Shown here piece after piece: positions 35,668 to 43,489 of a stretch of DNA of 64,000 bases (positions within the stretch are counted from its first letter, which is position 1; every line of letters begins with the position of its first letter). The position numbers and the translations under genes were made by a program. The stretch is from NCBI RefSeq assembly GCF_000026145.1, contig NC_009445.1:5858501-5922500 (forward strand), read 5' to 3'. Source of the DNA: Bradyrhizobium sp. ORS 278 (GTDB taxonomy: Bacteria; Pseudomonadota; Alphaproteobacteria; Rhizobiales; Xanthobacteraceae). The notes beneath the pieces were generated by a model that worked only from the letters and a program-made list of their open reading frames with translations, was not told the origin of the DNA and did no database searches.

Positions 35668-36690
35668 TCAGGCAGCCCGGCCGAGCCAGGCCCGCATTTT
35701 CTGCGCCAGGCTGCGGCGGCCATGGCCGTCCGGCGCGTCGGCGCCGGCACTGTCCAGCAGCTCAGCCGCCGGCTCGGGCGTCGGCGCATCCTTGCTCTGT
35801 CGACTGTCGTCGCTCACAGGCTCGGATGGCGCAGGCACGAGCGATTTGATCGCCGCCGCCACAGCCTCGACACGCTCGAGATCCGCCGGCACGCGCTCCG
35901 GGATCGCAGCCTCGGGCGCGGCCACCGGCTGCGTTTTCGGCGGCGCCGCCTCCGAAGCAACCGGCTCCGGGAGATCCAACGCGGGGCTCTCATCCCGCAC
36001 GGGTTCGCTCGCCACCTCCGGGAGGATCTCCGCCGGCTCCGCGGCTTCGGGGATCGGCGCGAGCAGCTCAGCTGCCACAGGCGGCGCGGCCGGCAATTCG
36101 GAGGGCACCGGCTGCGCAGCCACGCGGCTACGGCGCCGCTTCGCCGTCGCAGGCTTCTCCGCGGCAAGCTTTTCGACCGACGCGTTATCGATCTTCTCGA
36201 CCACAGCTTTGTCGACAGCCTTATCCACGGCCTTGTCGACAGTTTTGGGCTCCAGCGCCGGCTTGGCCTTGGCCTTGCGGATCAGGCCGGCGAGCGCATA
36301 GGGGCCCACGGTCTCCAGGAACGTCTTTTCATGATCCCGGGAGAGGCGTTCGACCGCGGCATCCAGCGGCAGCCAGTCGACCGCGCGTACATCGTCCATC
36401 AGCGGCTGCGTCTGCGTGCCGCTTGCTTCCATCCGCCAGTAGTGCACGACCTTAGAGCGCGCGCCGGTGTCGTGGACGAGGGTGCCGAGGAATTCGTGCA
36501 CGGTCACCCTGTGGCCGGTCTCCTCGAGCACCTCGCGCTTGGCCGCGTCGCGCGGCGTCTCGCCATCATCGAGCTTGCCCTTGGGCAGCACCCATTCGTC
36601 GCGCTTGCGCAGGCGCACGACCGCGATCCGCGGCGGTTGCTCCCGCCGCAGCACGATGCCGCCTGCTGCCATGATCGGCGTTCTCGCCAT
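35668..36690 (-). CDS. Nudix hydrolase with long low-complexity C-terminal tail
   Basis: The protein is 340 aa from the ATG at 36690 (ribosome-binding site GGGAGAGG). The Nudix domain occupies about residues 1-135 with a perfect box GKLDDGETPRDAAKREVLEETG. It is followed by about 200 residues of Ala/Pro/Glu/Val-rich sequence that begins with a VDKAVDKAVDKAV repeat and ends in a basic patch (RSLAQKMRAWLGRAA). The substrate (nucleoside diphosphate derivative) is unknown. The tail is unusual for the family and may mediate localisation or interaction. Confidence 0.88.
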   Translation of the reverse strand: MARTPIMAAGGIVLRREQPPRIAVVRLRKRDEWVLPKGKLDDGETPRDAAKREVLEETGHRVTVHEFLGTLVHDTGARSKVVHYWRMEASGTQTQPLMDDVRAVDWLPLDAAVERLSRDHEKTFLETVGPYALAGLIRKAKAKPALEPKTVDKAVDKAVDKAVVEKIDNASVEKLAAEKPATAKRRRSRVAAQPVPSELPAAPPVAAELLAPIPEAAEPAEILPEVASEPVRDESPALDLPEPVASEAAPPKTQPVAAPEAAIPERVPADLERVEAVAAAIKSLVPAPSEPVSDDSRQSKDAPTPEPAAELLDSAGADAPDGHGRRSLAQKMRAWLGRAA

Positions 36691-36797
36691 CGCCTCTCCC
36701 ACATAACGGGTTGCAACCCATGCGATTCGCCAGTTCAACGCCAGGATATGGCGACGCGCAACGGGAAATCGAGATACCCGTCGTGCGCCCGTCACAT

Positions 36798-37673
36798 TCA
36801 GCCGGCAGCGACGCGCCTGCGCCACAGTGGCTGACCGGCCCTGACGCGCGCGCCCTCCGCGATTCCCGGAGCGAAGGTAAAGTCGCCGGGCGCGAGCAGG
36901 ATGATGGTCGAGCCGTGCTCGAACCAGCCGAGCTCGTCGCCCTTCTTCACCGCGTCGTGACAGACATAGGTCAGCGGCCGTTCGGTCTGCGCATTCAACA
37001 CGCGGTCGAGCGCGTGCAACCGGATGCTCGCGACCAGGATCGCGGCGACCGGCACGATCGTGAACGGCTCGCCCGTGGCAAGATGCGTGCGGATCACCGC
37101 GCGCTCGTTCTTGCAGAACAGCCGCTCGACGCGCTTCAACGCGATCGGATTGACGTTCCAGACGTCGCCATGGATCAGGCTGACATGCTCCAGCGTCATA
37201 TCCGCCGGCGCGTGGAAGCGGTGATACATGCTCGACGTCAGCCGGATGGTGACGAAGCTGCCGTTGCGGTGGGTCTCGACGACGGCGGGATCGGCGACCA
37301 GATCCTTCAATGAGTACGGCGCGCCCTTGATCTGATACAATTCGCCGTCGCGGATTTGGCCGTGCGCGCCGATGATACCGTCAGAGGGCGTCGTCACAAC
37401 GGCGGGATCGGGATCGAACGGCCTCAAGCCCGGCTTCAATTCGCGGGTGAAGCAGGCATGCAGGCTCTTGAACCGGCTCTCCTTGGCCTCGGAGAGGTCG
37501 AGGTCGGAGAACAGCTTCCACAGCGCGATGGATGTGTCCTTCACCAGCGGATTCTCGATCTTGGAGAACCAGCCCATGAAGCGGGTCAGCGCGGCGCGCG
37601 GCACGCGGTTGGTGAGCAGGAAGTTAAGATCTTCCTGTTGGGTGAAGGAAGCGATCAGGCTTTTGACTGTCAT
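36798..37673 (-). CDS. psd: Phosphatidylserine decarboxylase proenzyme
   Basis: This inner-membrane enzyme makes phosphatidylethanolamine from phosphatidylserine and uses a self-generated pyruvoyl group. The protein is 291 aa. The catalytic Asp (TPSDGIIG), His (YHRFHAPADM) and the cleavage motif HGST, which gives the pyruvoyl Ser, are all visible. Its product is the substrate of the PmtA-like methyltransferase 3 kb away. It is divergent from the aminotransferase gene, with 35 bases between starts. Confidence 0.94.
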   Translation of the reverse strand: MTVKSLIASFTQQEDLNFLLTNRVPRAALTRFMGWFSKIENPLVKDTSIALWKLFSDLDLSEAKESRFKSLHACFTRELKPGLRPFDPDPAVVTTPSDGIIGAHGQIRDGELYQIKGAPYSLKDLVADPAVVETHRNGSFVTIRLTSSMYHRFHAPADMTLEHVSLIHGDVWNVNPIALKRVERLFCKNERAVIRTHLATGEPFTIVPVAAILVASIRLHALDRVLNAQTERPLTYVCHDAVKKGDELGWFEHGSTIILLAPGDFTFAPGIAEGARVRAGQPLWRRRVAAG

Positions 37674-37708
37674 GAATCTGTCAGCAGGTGGGGTTAGCGC
37701 TTTTGGAC

Positions 37709-39373
37709 ATGATGGAAACCTCGATTCCTTATGTATCGCTCGCCGTTGGCGCTGCCGTGACGGCCGCCGTCGCCCCGAAGGTCAAGGCCCGCATCGAATT
37801 GTCGCGCGCCAAGCACCGTTCGCTGGCCGGCCATTCCAAGATGTCCCGCCGGATCTCCAAGCTGATCCCGCGCTATGAATTCGACATCGACGATTTCTTC
37901 CGCTCCGACGGCGCGCCGCCTGACGTCGCGACCAGGCGTCAGGACGGCTTCTTCCGGCTCGGCGCGCAGTTCCAGGAGAAATTCGCCAAGAGCCGCGCGT
38001 TGACGGCGGAGGCCGCAAGCCGCATCTCCGATTTGCAGTTCACCCAGGCTTACCGGGTGCCGTTCCAGTACAGCAGGCTGGTCAAGGAACAGCTCGGCGC
38101 CGGATCGTTCATGCAGTCGTCGTCCGGCGTCACCATCACCGATCTCGACGGCAACCAGTTCTACGACCTCACCGGCTCCTACGGCGTCAACATCTTCGGC
38201 TACGATTTCTACAAGGAGTGCATCGCCGCCGCCGACCGCCGCGCGCAGGCGCTCGGCCCGGTGCTCGGGCTGTATCATCCGGTGGTTGCCGACAATGTGA
38301 AACGGCTGACCGAACTGTCCGGCATGGACGAGGTGTCGTTCCACATGTCCGGCACCGAGGCGGTGATGCAGGCGGTGCGGCTCGCCCGCTACCATACCGG
38401 CCGCAGCCATCTGGTGCGCTTCGCCGGCGCCTATCACGGCTGGTGGGGCGACGTGCAGCCCGGCGTCGGCAATCCGATCGCGCCGCACGAGACCTATACG
38501 CTCGCAGAAATGTCGGAGCGGACCCTGCATGTGCTGCGCACGCGGCGCGACATCGCCTGCGTGCTGGTCAACCCGCTGCAGGCGCTGCATCCGAACAGCA
38601 ATGCGCCCGGCGATTCGGCGCTGGTCGATTCGTCGCGCAAGGGCCGTTACGACCGCGAGGCCTACACGGCGTGGCTGAAGCAGCTGCGCGAGGTGTGTAC
38701 CGAACGCGGCATCGTGCTGCTGTTCGACGAGGTCTTCCTCGGCTTCCGTCTCGCGCCGGGCGGCGCCCAGGAGTATTTCGGCGTCAAGGCCGACATGGTG
38801 ACCTACGGCAAGAGCCTCGGCGGCGGTCTCCCGATCGGCGTGGTCTGCGGCAAGAAGGAATACATGCGCCGCTTCCGTGACGACCGTCCCGCCGACATCT
38901 GCTTCGCCCGCGGCACCTTCAACTCGCACCCCTACGTGATGACGGCGATGGACGAGTTCCTGAGCCGGCTCCACAGTCCGAACTTCCGCGCCGTCTACAA
39001 CGGCCTCGACGACACCTGGAACGGCCGCGCCTCCAAGCTCAATGCGGAGCTCACCGCCAGGGACCTGCCGGTGCGCGTGTCCAACATGCAGTCGATCTGG
39101 CTGGTCGAGTACACCGTGCCGTCGCGCTACAATTGGATGCTGCAATACTATCTGCGCGCCGAAGGCCTGGCGCTCAGCTGGGTCGGCACCGGCCGCTTCA
39201 TCTTCAGCCTGAACTACACCGACGCCGATTTCGCCGAGGTCACCAAACGCTTCGTCGCGGCGGCCGAGAAGATGAAGCAGGACGGCTGGTGGTGGAACGA
39301 CGGCACCCTCACCAACAAGGCGATCAAGCGGCTGATCCTGAAAGAGATGCTCGGGGCGGTCATCAAGCGCTGA
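37709..39373 (+). CDS. Class III aminotransferase with N-terminal membrane extension
   Basis: This PLP enzyme is about 554 aa, roughly 110 longer than glutamate-1-semialdehyde aminomutase-type relatives. The N-terminus has a hydrophobic segment (YVSLAVGAAVTAAVA) and a basic region that may anchor it. The aminotransferase domain shows YDLTGSYGVNIFGYDF, MSGTEAVMQAVRLAR, LLFDEVFLGFR and the PLP-Lys motif TYGKSLGGGLPIGVV. It may be an aminomutase or aminotransferase of unknown substrate. The lipid gene context suggests a lipid or amine precursor, but this is inference. Confidence 0.85.
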   Translation: MMETSIPYVSLAVGAAVTAAVAPKVKARIELSRAKHRSLAGHSKMSRRISKLIPRYEFDIDDFFRSDGAPPDVATRRQDGFFRLGAQFQEKFAKSRALTAEAASRISDLQFTQAYRVPFQYSRLVKEQLGAGSFMQSSSGVTITDLDGNQFYDLTGSYGVNIFGYDFYKECIAAADRRAQALGPVLGLYHPVVADNVKRLTELSGMDEVSFHMSGTEAVMQAVRLARYHTGRSHLVRFAGAYHGWWGDVQPGVGNPIAPHETYTLAEMSERTLHVLRTRRDIACVLVNPLQALHPNSNAPGDSALVDSSRKGRYDREAYTAWLKQLREVCTERGIVLLFDEVFLGFRLAPGGAQEYFGVKADMVTYGKSLGGGLPIGVVCGKKEYMRRFRDDRPADICFARGTFNSHPYVMTAMDEFLSRLHSPNFRAVYNGLDDTWNGRASKLNAELTARDLPVRVSNMQSIWLVEYTVPSRYNWMLQYYLRAEGLALSWVGTGRFIFSLNYTDADFAEVTKRFVAAAEKMKQDGWWWNDGTLTNKAIKRLILKEMLGAVIKR

Positions 39374-39380
39374 GTTTTGC

Positions 39381-39516
39381 GCCTCCCCCGCTTGCGGGGG
39401 AGGTCGGCGGGCTCGCAGAGCCCGACGGGTGGGAGCCGCCGCACGACGCGCTCTCACGGTGAGCGGAGCAAGCCCTCCCCCTCCCCCGCCCTTCCCCGCA
39501 AGCGGGAGAGGGAGCG
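39381..39516. repeat. Inverted repeat, family E-like
   Basis: GCCTCCCCCGCTTGCGGGGG at the left pairs with CCCCGCAAGCGGGAGAGGGA at the right across about 100 bases. It lies downstream of the aminotransferase gene, convergent with the next gene. Confidence 0.75.
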
Positions 39517-39621
39517 CACCGTCCGCGCCGCGCCAGTCTCCGTTCGACATCAAGCAATCCCCACAAACACCGATGCCCGGGACTGGCCCGGGCATCGCGA
39601 CACTTCAGACTTCGAACCAGC

Positions 39622-40254
39622 TCAGGCGTGCTGCTCTTCGAGGCCTTCGTTCATCAGATGCAGGCCCGGATCGATCAGCTCGCCGCGCAGCAGTGCGAGC
39701 GGGGCGGAGCGGTACTGCATGAAGTCGTTGAACGGATCGGTGATGATCTTGGTCATCCAGACGAGGCCCGTCTCGACGTCCCGGATGAAGAACAGCTGCA
39801 CGGTGCGGAACACGAGGCCGCCGATGCCGATCACCAGCCACAGCTTGGCGGTCTCGCGGGCGAAATCCATCGCGCTGGTCCATGGCGACAGCAGGCCGAA
39901 GAACGTCGGCTGCAGATACAGCACCACCGGCGCGGCGGCCCAGATCGACATCAGCACGACCTTGCGCTGCAGGTTGTAGCCGACCTTGATCTCTTCCTTG
40001 TGCTCGTGGGTCGCCTGGTTGACGTGGTCGTACCCCTTCGGCTCGAAGAAGAAGTGGCCCGCCTGGCGCGAGGTCATCGACACCAGCCAGCCGATCAGCG
40101 CCGACATCAGCGGGTCGAACACCATCATGACATAGGCGATCAGGAAGCTGAGCGCGCTGACGAAGTGAAGGCTCTGATTGATGCGGCTGTGGTGATAGTA
40201 GCGGTGGTCGTCCCAGCGCTGGATCCGCAGCTGCTCCAGAAAGTTCTTGATCAT
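39622..40254 (-). CDS. DUF962/Mpo1-like membrane protein (tentative)
   Basis: The protein is 210 aa with about four hydrophobic segments. The first (FVSALSFLIAYVMMVFDPLMSALIG) is preceded by HRYYHHSRINQSLH and followed by RQAGHFFFEPKGYDHVNQATHEHKE. This spaced His pattern (YHxxxxNxxxH, then QxGHxxxE) resembles the DUF962/Mpo1 family, in which yeast Mpo1 is an Fe(II) dioxygenase for alpha-oxidation of 2-hydroxy fatty acids. Overall identity cannot be judged. The ribosome-binding site GGAG lies 5 bases upstream. Confidence 0.7.
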   Translation of the reverse strand: MIKNFLEQLRIQRWDDHRYYHHSRINQSLHFVSALSFLIAYVMMVFDPLMSALIGWLVSMTSRQAGHFFFEPKGYDHVNQATHEHKEEIKVGYNLQRKVVLMSIWAAAPVVLYLQPTFFGLLSPWTSAMDFARETAKLWLVIGIGGLVFRTVQLFFIRDVETGLVWMTKIITDPFNDFMQYRSAPLALLRGELIDPGLHLMNEGLEEQHA

Positions 40255-40398
40255 GGTTGCTCCGAAGAATGAGTTGCAGGTCGTGTACAGGGATTCGGTG
40301 TAAATCGTGTGACATCATCAAGATGTCACACGGTCGGACGCAAGGAAACGTCGGAAACTACGGGGAAGGCCGCCAAGAGGTAGGAGGCTGCCGCGCCT

Positions 40399-41088
40399 TC
40401 AGGCTGCGGCAGCGAGATCCATCTTGCGGAAACGCACGAGCGAGAAGTGGCCGAGCGGCGGAATCAGGCGGCGCTCGACCAGCTCCATGCGCTGCGCTCC
40501 GGCGAGCCAGCGCATGTAGCGCGACCAGCCGAACTCGGCGGTGCGGAAGCCGAGGCGGCGCACCACCGGCTGCAGCGCCTGCTCGATGACGCGGCGCAGG
40601 CCGTCATCGGCGCTGACACGGGTCAGGATGACGAGCTCACCGCCGGGACGCAGCACGCGGGCGAACTCGTCGAGCGCGACCTCCGGATTCGGCACGGCGG
40701 TGACGACGTATTGCGCCATAACCACGTCGAAGGAATCATCGGGAAAATCGAGGTTTTCAGCGTCCATGACCGCCAGACCCTCGACGTTCTTCAGCCGCTG
40801 CTCGGCGACGCGGCGCATCGCCTTGCCGAGCATCGCCTCGGAGATGTCCGTGCCGAACACGCGAACGTGCGGCGCGTAGAGCGGCAGCGAGATGCCGGTG
40901 CCGACGCCGACCTCGAGCACACGGCCGCCCATCTTGTTGGTGGCCGAGATCGCGGCCTTGCGGCCTTTCGCGAACACGCCGCCGAACACCAGGTCGTAGA
41001 TCGGCGCCCAGCGGTCATAGGCCTGCTCGACCTGCTCGCGGTCGAAGTCGAGCTCCCGCGCGCCGTCGAGCTTCATGGTTTCTGCCAT
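40399..41088 (-). CDS. pmtA: PmtA-like phospholipid N-methyltransferase
   Basis: This is a class I SAM methyltransferase of 229 aa. The SAM loop is VLEVGVGTGISLPLYA; the acidic loop is DAENLDFPDDSFDVV. Sequence and length fit the bacterial PmtA group that methylates phosphatidylethanolamine toward phosphatidylcholine, a major Bradyrhizobium lipid. The close presence of psd agrees. It might instead be one of the ubiquinone-type methyltransferases, so the exact substrate is moderately certain. 51 bases separate its start from the glycosyltransferase stop. Confidence 0.82.
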   Translation of the reverse strand: MAETMKLDGARELDFDREQVEQAYDRWAPIYDLVFGGVFAKGRKAAISATNKMGGRVLEVGVGTGISLPLYAPHVRVFGTDISEAMLGKAMRRVAEQRLKNVEGLAVMDAENLDFPDDSFDVVMAQYVVTAVPNPEVALDEFARVLRPGGELVILTRVSADDGLRRVIEQALQPVVRRLGFRTAEFGWSRYMRWLAGAQRMELVERRLIPPLGHFSLVRFRKMDLAAAA

Positions 41089-41139
41089 CGTTACATCTCA
41101 CTTGGTTTTGGAATGAATGAAGTCACGCGCCGTTCGCGA

Positions 41140-42201
41140 TCAGCCGCGCACCACGCTCTCGCCGGCGAGCACCGGTGCCGGTGCCGGACGAAGCACACGC
41201 GAAGGCTGGAGAATGGCGAGGTTGCCGATGAACTGGCGGGCGCTGTTCTCCCAGGAGCGATCGAGCGCGAATGACCGGCAGTCGGCGCGTGACATGGTCA
41301 GCGCCTTCAGGCAGGCCGCGCGCAGATCCCAGTCGATCGCACCGATCGGATGATCGGCGATCACGTCGAGCGGCCCGGTAACCGGAAACGCTGCCACCGG
41401 CGTGCCGCAGGCGAGCGATTCCAGCTGCACCACGCCGAACGTATCGGTGAGGCTGGGGAAGACGAACACGTCGGCCGCCGCCATATGCGCGGTCAGATCC
41501 TGGCCGGTCTTCTCGCCCAGGAAATGCGCCGTAGGAAAGCGGCGCGCGAGCTCGGCCTTGGCGGGACCGTCGCCGACCACGACCTTCGAGCCCGGGAGGT
41601 CGAGCGACAGGAACGCCTCGAGGTTCTTCTCGACCGCGACGCGGCCGACCGACAGGAAGATCGGGCGCGGCAGATCGAGCGCTGCCGGCGCGTCGGGATT
41701 GAACAGCTTGGTATCGACGCCGCGGGTCCAGAAGCCCAGCCGCTTGAAGCCGCGCGAGGCGAGGTCCTGCCGCAGCGAATTGGTGGCCACCATGGTCATC
41801 GCGGCCGCATCGTGGAAGCGGCGCATCACCCAATAACCCACCGCGTCGGGAATGCCGGTGCGCACTGAGACATATTCGGGAAAGCGTGTCGTGTAGGACG
41901 TCGTGAACGGCAGGCCGCGACGCAGACAGTAGCGGCGCACCGCCCAGCCGATCGTGCCTTCGGTCGCGATGTGGATCGCATCCGGCGCGGCCGCCTCGAT
42001 GCGCCGCGCGATCTCGCCGGCCCTGGGGATCGCGAGCCGCAGCCCCGGATAGGTCGGCACCGCGAAGGACGGAAAACCCTCCGGCGTGAGGAAGGTGATG
42101 TCGGCGCCGAGGCCGGCGGCGGCACGCGAAAGCGATGTCAGCGTGCGCACCACGCCGTTGACCTGCGGGTGCCAGGCGTCGGTTGCGATTAAGATCCGCA
42201 T
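41140..42201 (-). CDS. GT4-family glycosyltransferase
   Basis: This 352-aa glycosyltransferase has a GT-B fold. The N-terminus MRILIATDAWHPQVNGVVRT and C-terminal FPSLTDTFGVVQLESLACGTPV (with the EX7E-type Glu pair) place it in GT4. Relatives include mannosyltransferases and rhizobial glycolipid synthases of the Agt type that make glycosyl-diacylglycerols; the lipid context would suit the latter but is not proof. I chose ATG 42201 over 42252 because the family motif starts there. It is probably transcribed upstream of pmtA. Confidence 0.85.
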   Translation of the reverse strand: MRILIATDAWHPQVNGVVRTLTSLSRAAAGLGADITFLTPEGFPSFAVPTYPGLRLAIPRAGEIARRIEAAAPDAIHIATEGTIGWAVRRYCLRRGLPFTTSYTTRFPEYVSVRTGIPDAVGYWVMRRFHDAAAMTMVATNSLRQDLASRGFKRLGFWTRGVDTKLFNPDAPAALDLPRPIFLSVGRVAVEKNLEAFLSLDLPGSKVVVGDGPAKAELARRFPTAHFLGEKTGQDLTAHMAAADVFVFPSLTDTFGVVQLESLACGTPVAAFPVTGPLDVIADHPIGAIDWDLRAACLKALTMSRADCRSFALDRSWENSARQFIGNLAILQPSRVLRPAPAPVLAGESVVRG

Positions 42202-42548
42202 AAGGCGATCCGGAAAGTTGCAGCGATTCTGAACGGCCGCAAATTCCGACATTGTTATTTCAGGCGTGTGACGTCATCGAACTGTCGAGAGTTCTTTTTA
42301 CCGGCGTCCCCCGTTCTGATGGCCGTGACGTGCCCGCCTTGTCGTGAAACCGTCATGAAACAAACGGTTAAGCCGACGAAACCGTTTTGCCTGCAGCGCG
42401 CAAACGCAACGAAACTTTTCTCCCTTATGAGTTGCAACATCAGGCGCAGGTCCAAAGCGCCACTAACAAAGATGACAAGCAGCTGATTTCAAAAGAGCCG
42501 GCCGAGACGACGGCGGCGCGCGCCAAGCGATCAACCAAGGGGACGTCC
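42202..42548. other. Divergent intergenic region glycosyltransferase / L,D-transpeptidase
   Basis: This gap of 347 bases is more AT-rich than average around 42250-42430. It should hold promoters for both genes. No clear operator or repeat found. Confidence 0.45.
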
Positions 42549-43247
42549 ATGATCACGTCAGGCACAGTCCGGTCACCCATCCGAGGCTTGTTCGGCGCAC
42601 TCATTGCCGGTGCGATCATGGCCGCCACTCCGACCTACGCCGCCTCCCCGGCGCCGCTCCCCTTCCCGTTCCTGCTGCCGCCGCCGGTCGCGACCTACGA
42701 GCCGCCGGCAACGGCGCCGCAGGTCGTCAATCCGCAAGAAGACGAGGCGGCGCCTTATGAGTTGCCCGCGCGACTGCGCCGCCAGGTCGTGAGCTATTCG
42801 ACGCGCGAGGCGCCCGGCACGATCGTGATCGATACGCCGAACAAGTACTTGTACTACGTGCTCGGCAACGGCCAGGCGATGCGCTACGGAATCGGCGTCG
42901 GCCGCGACGGCTTCACCTGGTCGGGCGTGCAGTCGATCACCAAAAAGGCGGAATGGCCGGACTGGACACCGCCGCCGGAGATGATCGCCCGTCAACCCTA
43001 TCTGCCGCGCCACATGGCCGGCGGCCCAGGCAATCCGCTGGGTGCCCGCGCGATGTATCTCGGCGGCACAGTCTATCGCATTCACGGCACCAACGCGCCG
43101 GAAACGATCGGCACGCATGTGTCGTCGGGCTGCATCCGCCTGACCAACCAGGACGTGATCGATCTCTATTCCCGCGTCAATGTCGGCGCCAAAGTAATCG
43201 TGCTGCCGATGGAGCGCCGCGCCGACCTTGGCCACGTTACGCGCTGA
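42549..43247 (+). CDS. L,D-transpeptidase (YkuD domain)
   Basis: This 232-aa enzyme forms or edits peptidoglycan 3-3 cross-links or attaches proteins. A signal peptide (about residues 1-31, cleaved near TYAAS) and a short Pro-rich linker precede the YkuD domain. The catalytic motif HGT...THVSSGCIRL is complete, with nucleophile Cys. The start is fixed by AGGGGA 5 bases upstream of ATG 42549. It is divergent from the glycosyltransferase. Confidence 0.93.
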   Translation: MITSGTVRSPIRGLFGALIAGAIMAATPTYAASPAPLPFPFLLPPPVATYEPPATAPQVVNPQEDEAAPYELPARLRRQVVSYSTREAPGTIVIDTPNKYLYYVLGNGQAMRYGIGVGRDGFTWSGVQSITKKAEWPDWTPPPEMIARQPYLPRHMAGGPGNPLGARAMYLGGTVYRIHGTNAPETIGTHVSSGCIRLTNQDVIDLYSRVNVGAKVIVLPMERRADLGHVTR

Positions 43248-43286
43248 TCGCATTTTCTTTCGCTCTCCAGGATCCTCCCTGACTGG

Positions 43287-43312
43287 ACCGCCGCGGCCCC
43301 GTGCCCGGCGGT
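43287..43312 (+). terminator. Possible terminator after L,D-transpeptidase
   Basis: ACCGCCG pairs with CGGCGGT across a GC-rich loop, followed by CATTTCTTTG. The T-tract is short, so efficiency is uncertain. Confidence 0.5.
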
Positions 43313-43489
43313 CATTTCTTTGCGCATGCCGGGGCGTTCACCATCACGGCCGATTGATGGCCCGCAGCTTTGCGGCCTGCTCTGGCGCGCCCCGGTCCGG
43401 CCCTGTAAGCTCGGCAATCTTGTATTAACCGCGATCTCGCCGCGCCCGGACCTGCCGGGCCCGCGCCGCCTGGAGTCCGTGGACCCGAC

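Noticed and set aside
37694..39595. 633-codon minus-strand frame opposite the aminotransferase
   Set aside because: Covers the whole of a convincing PLP enzyme gene on the other strand; no motif recognised.
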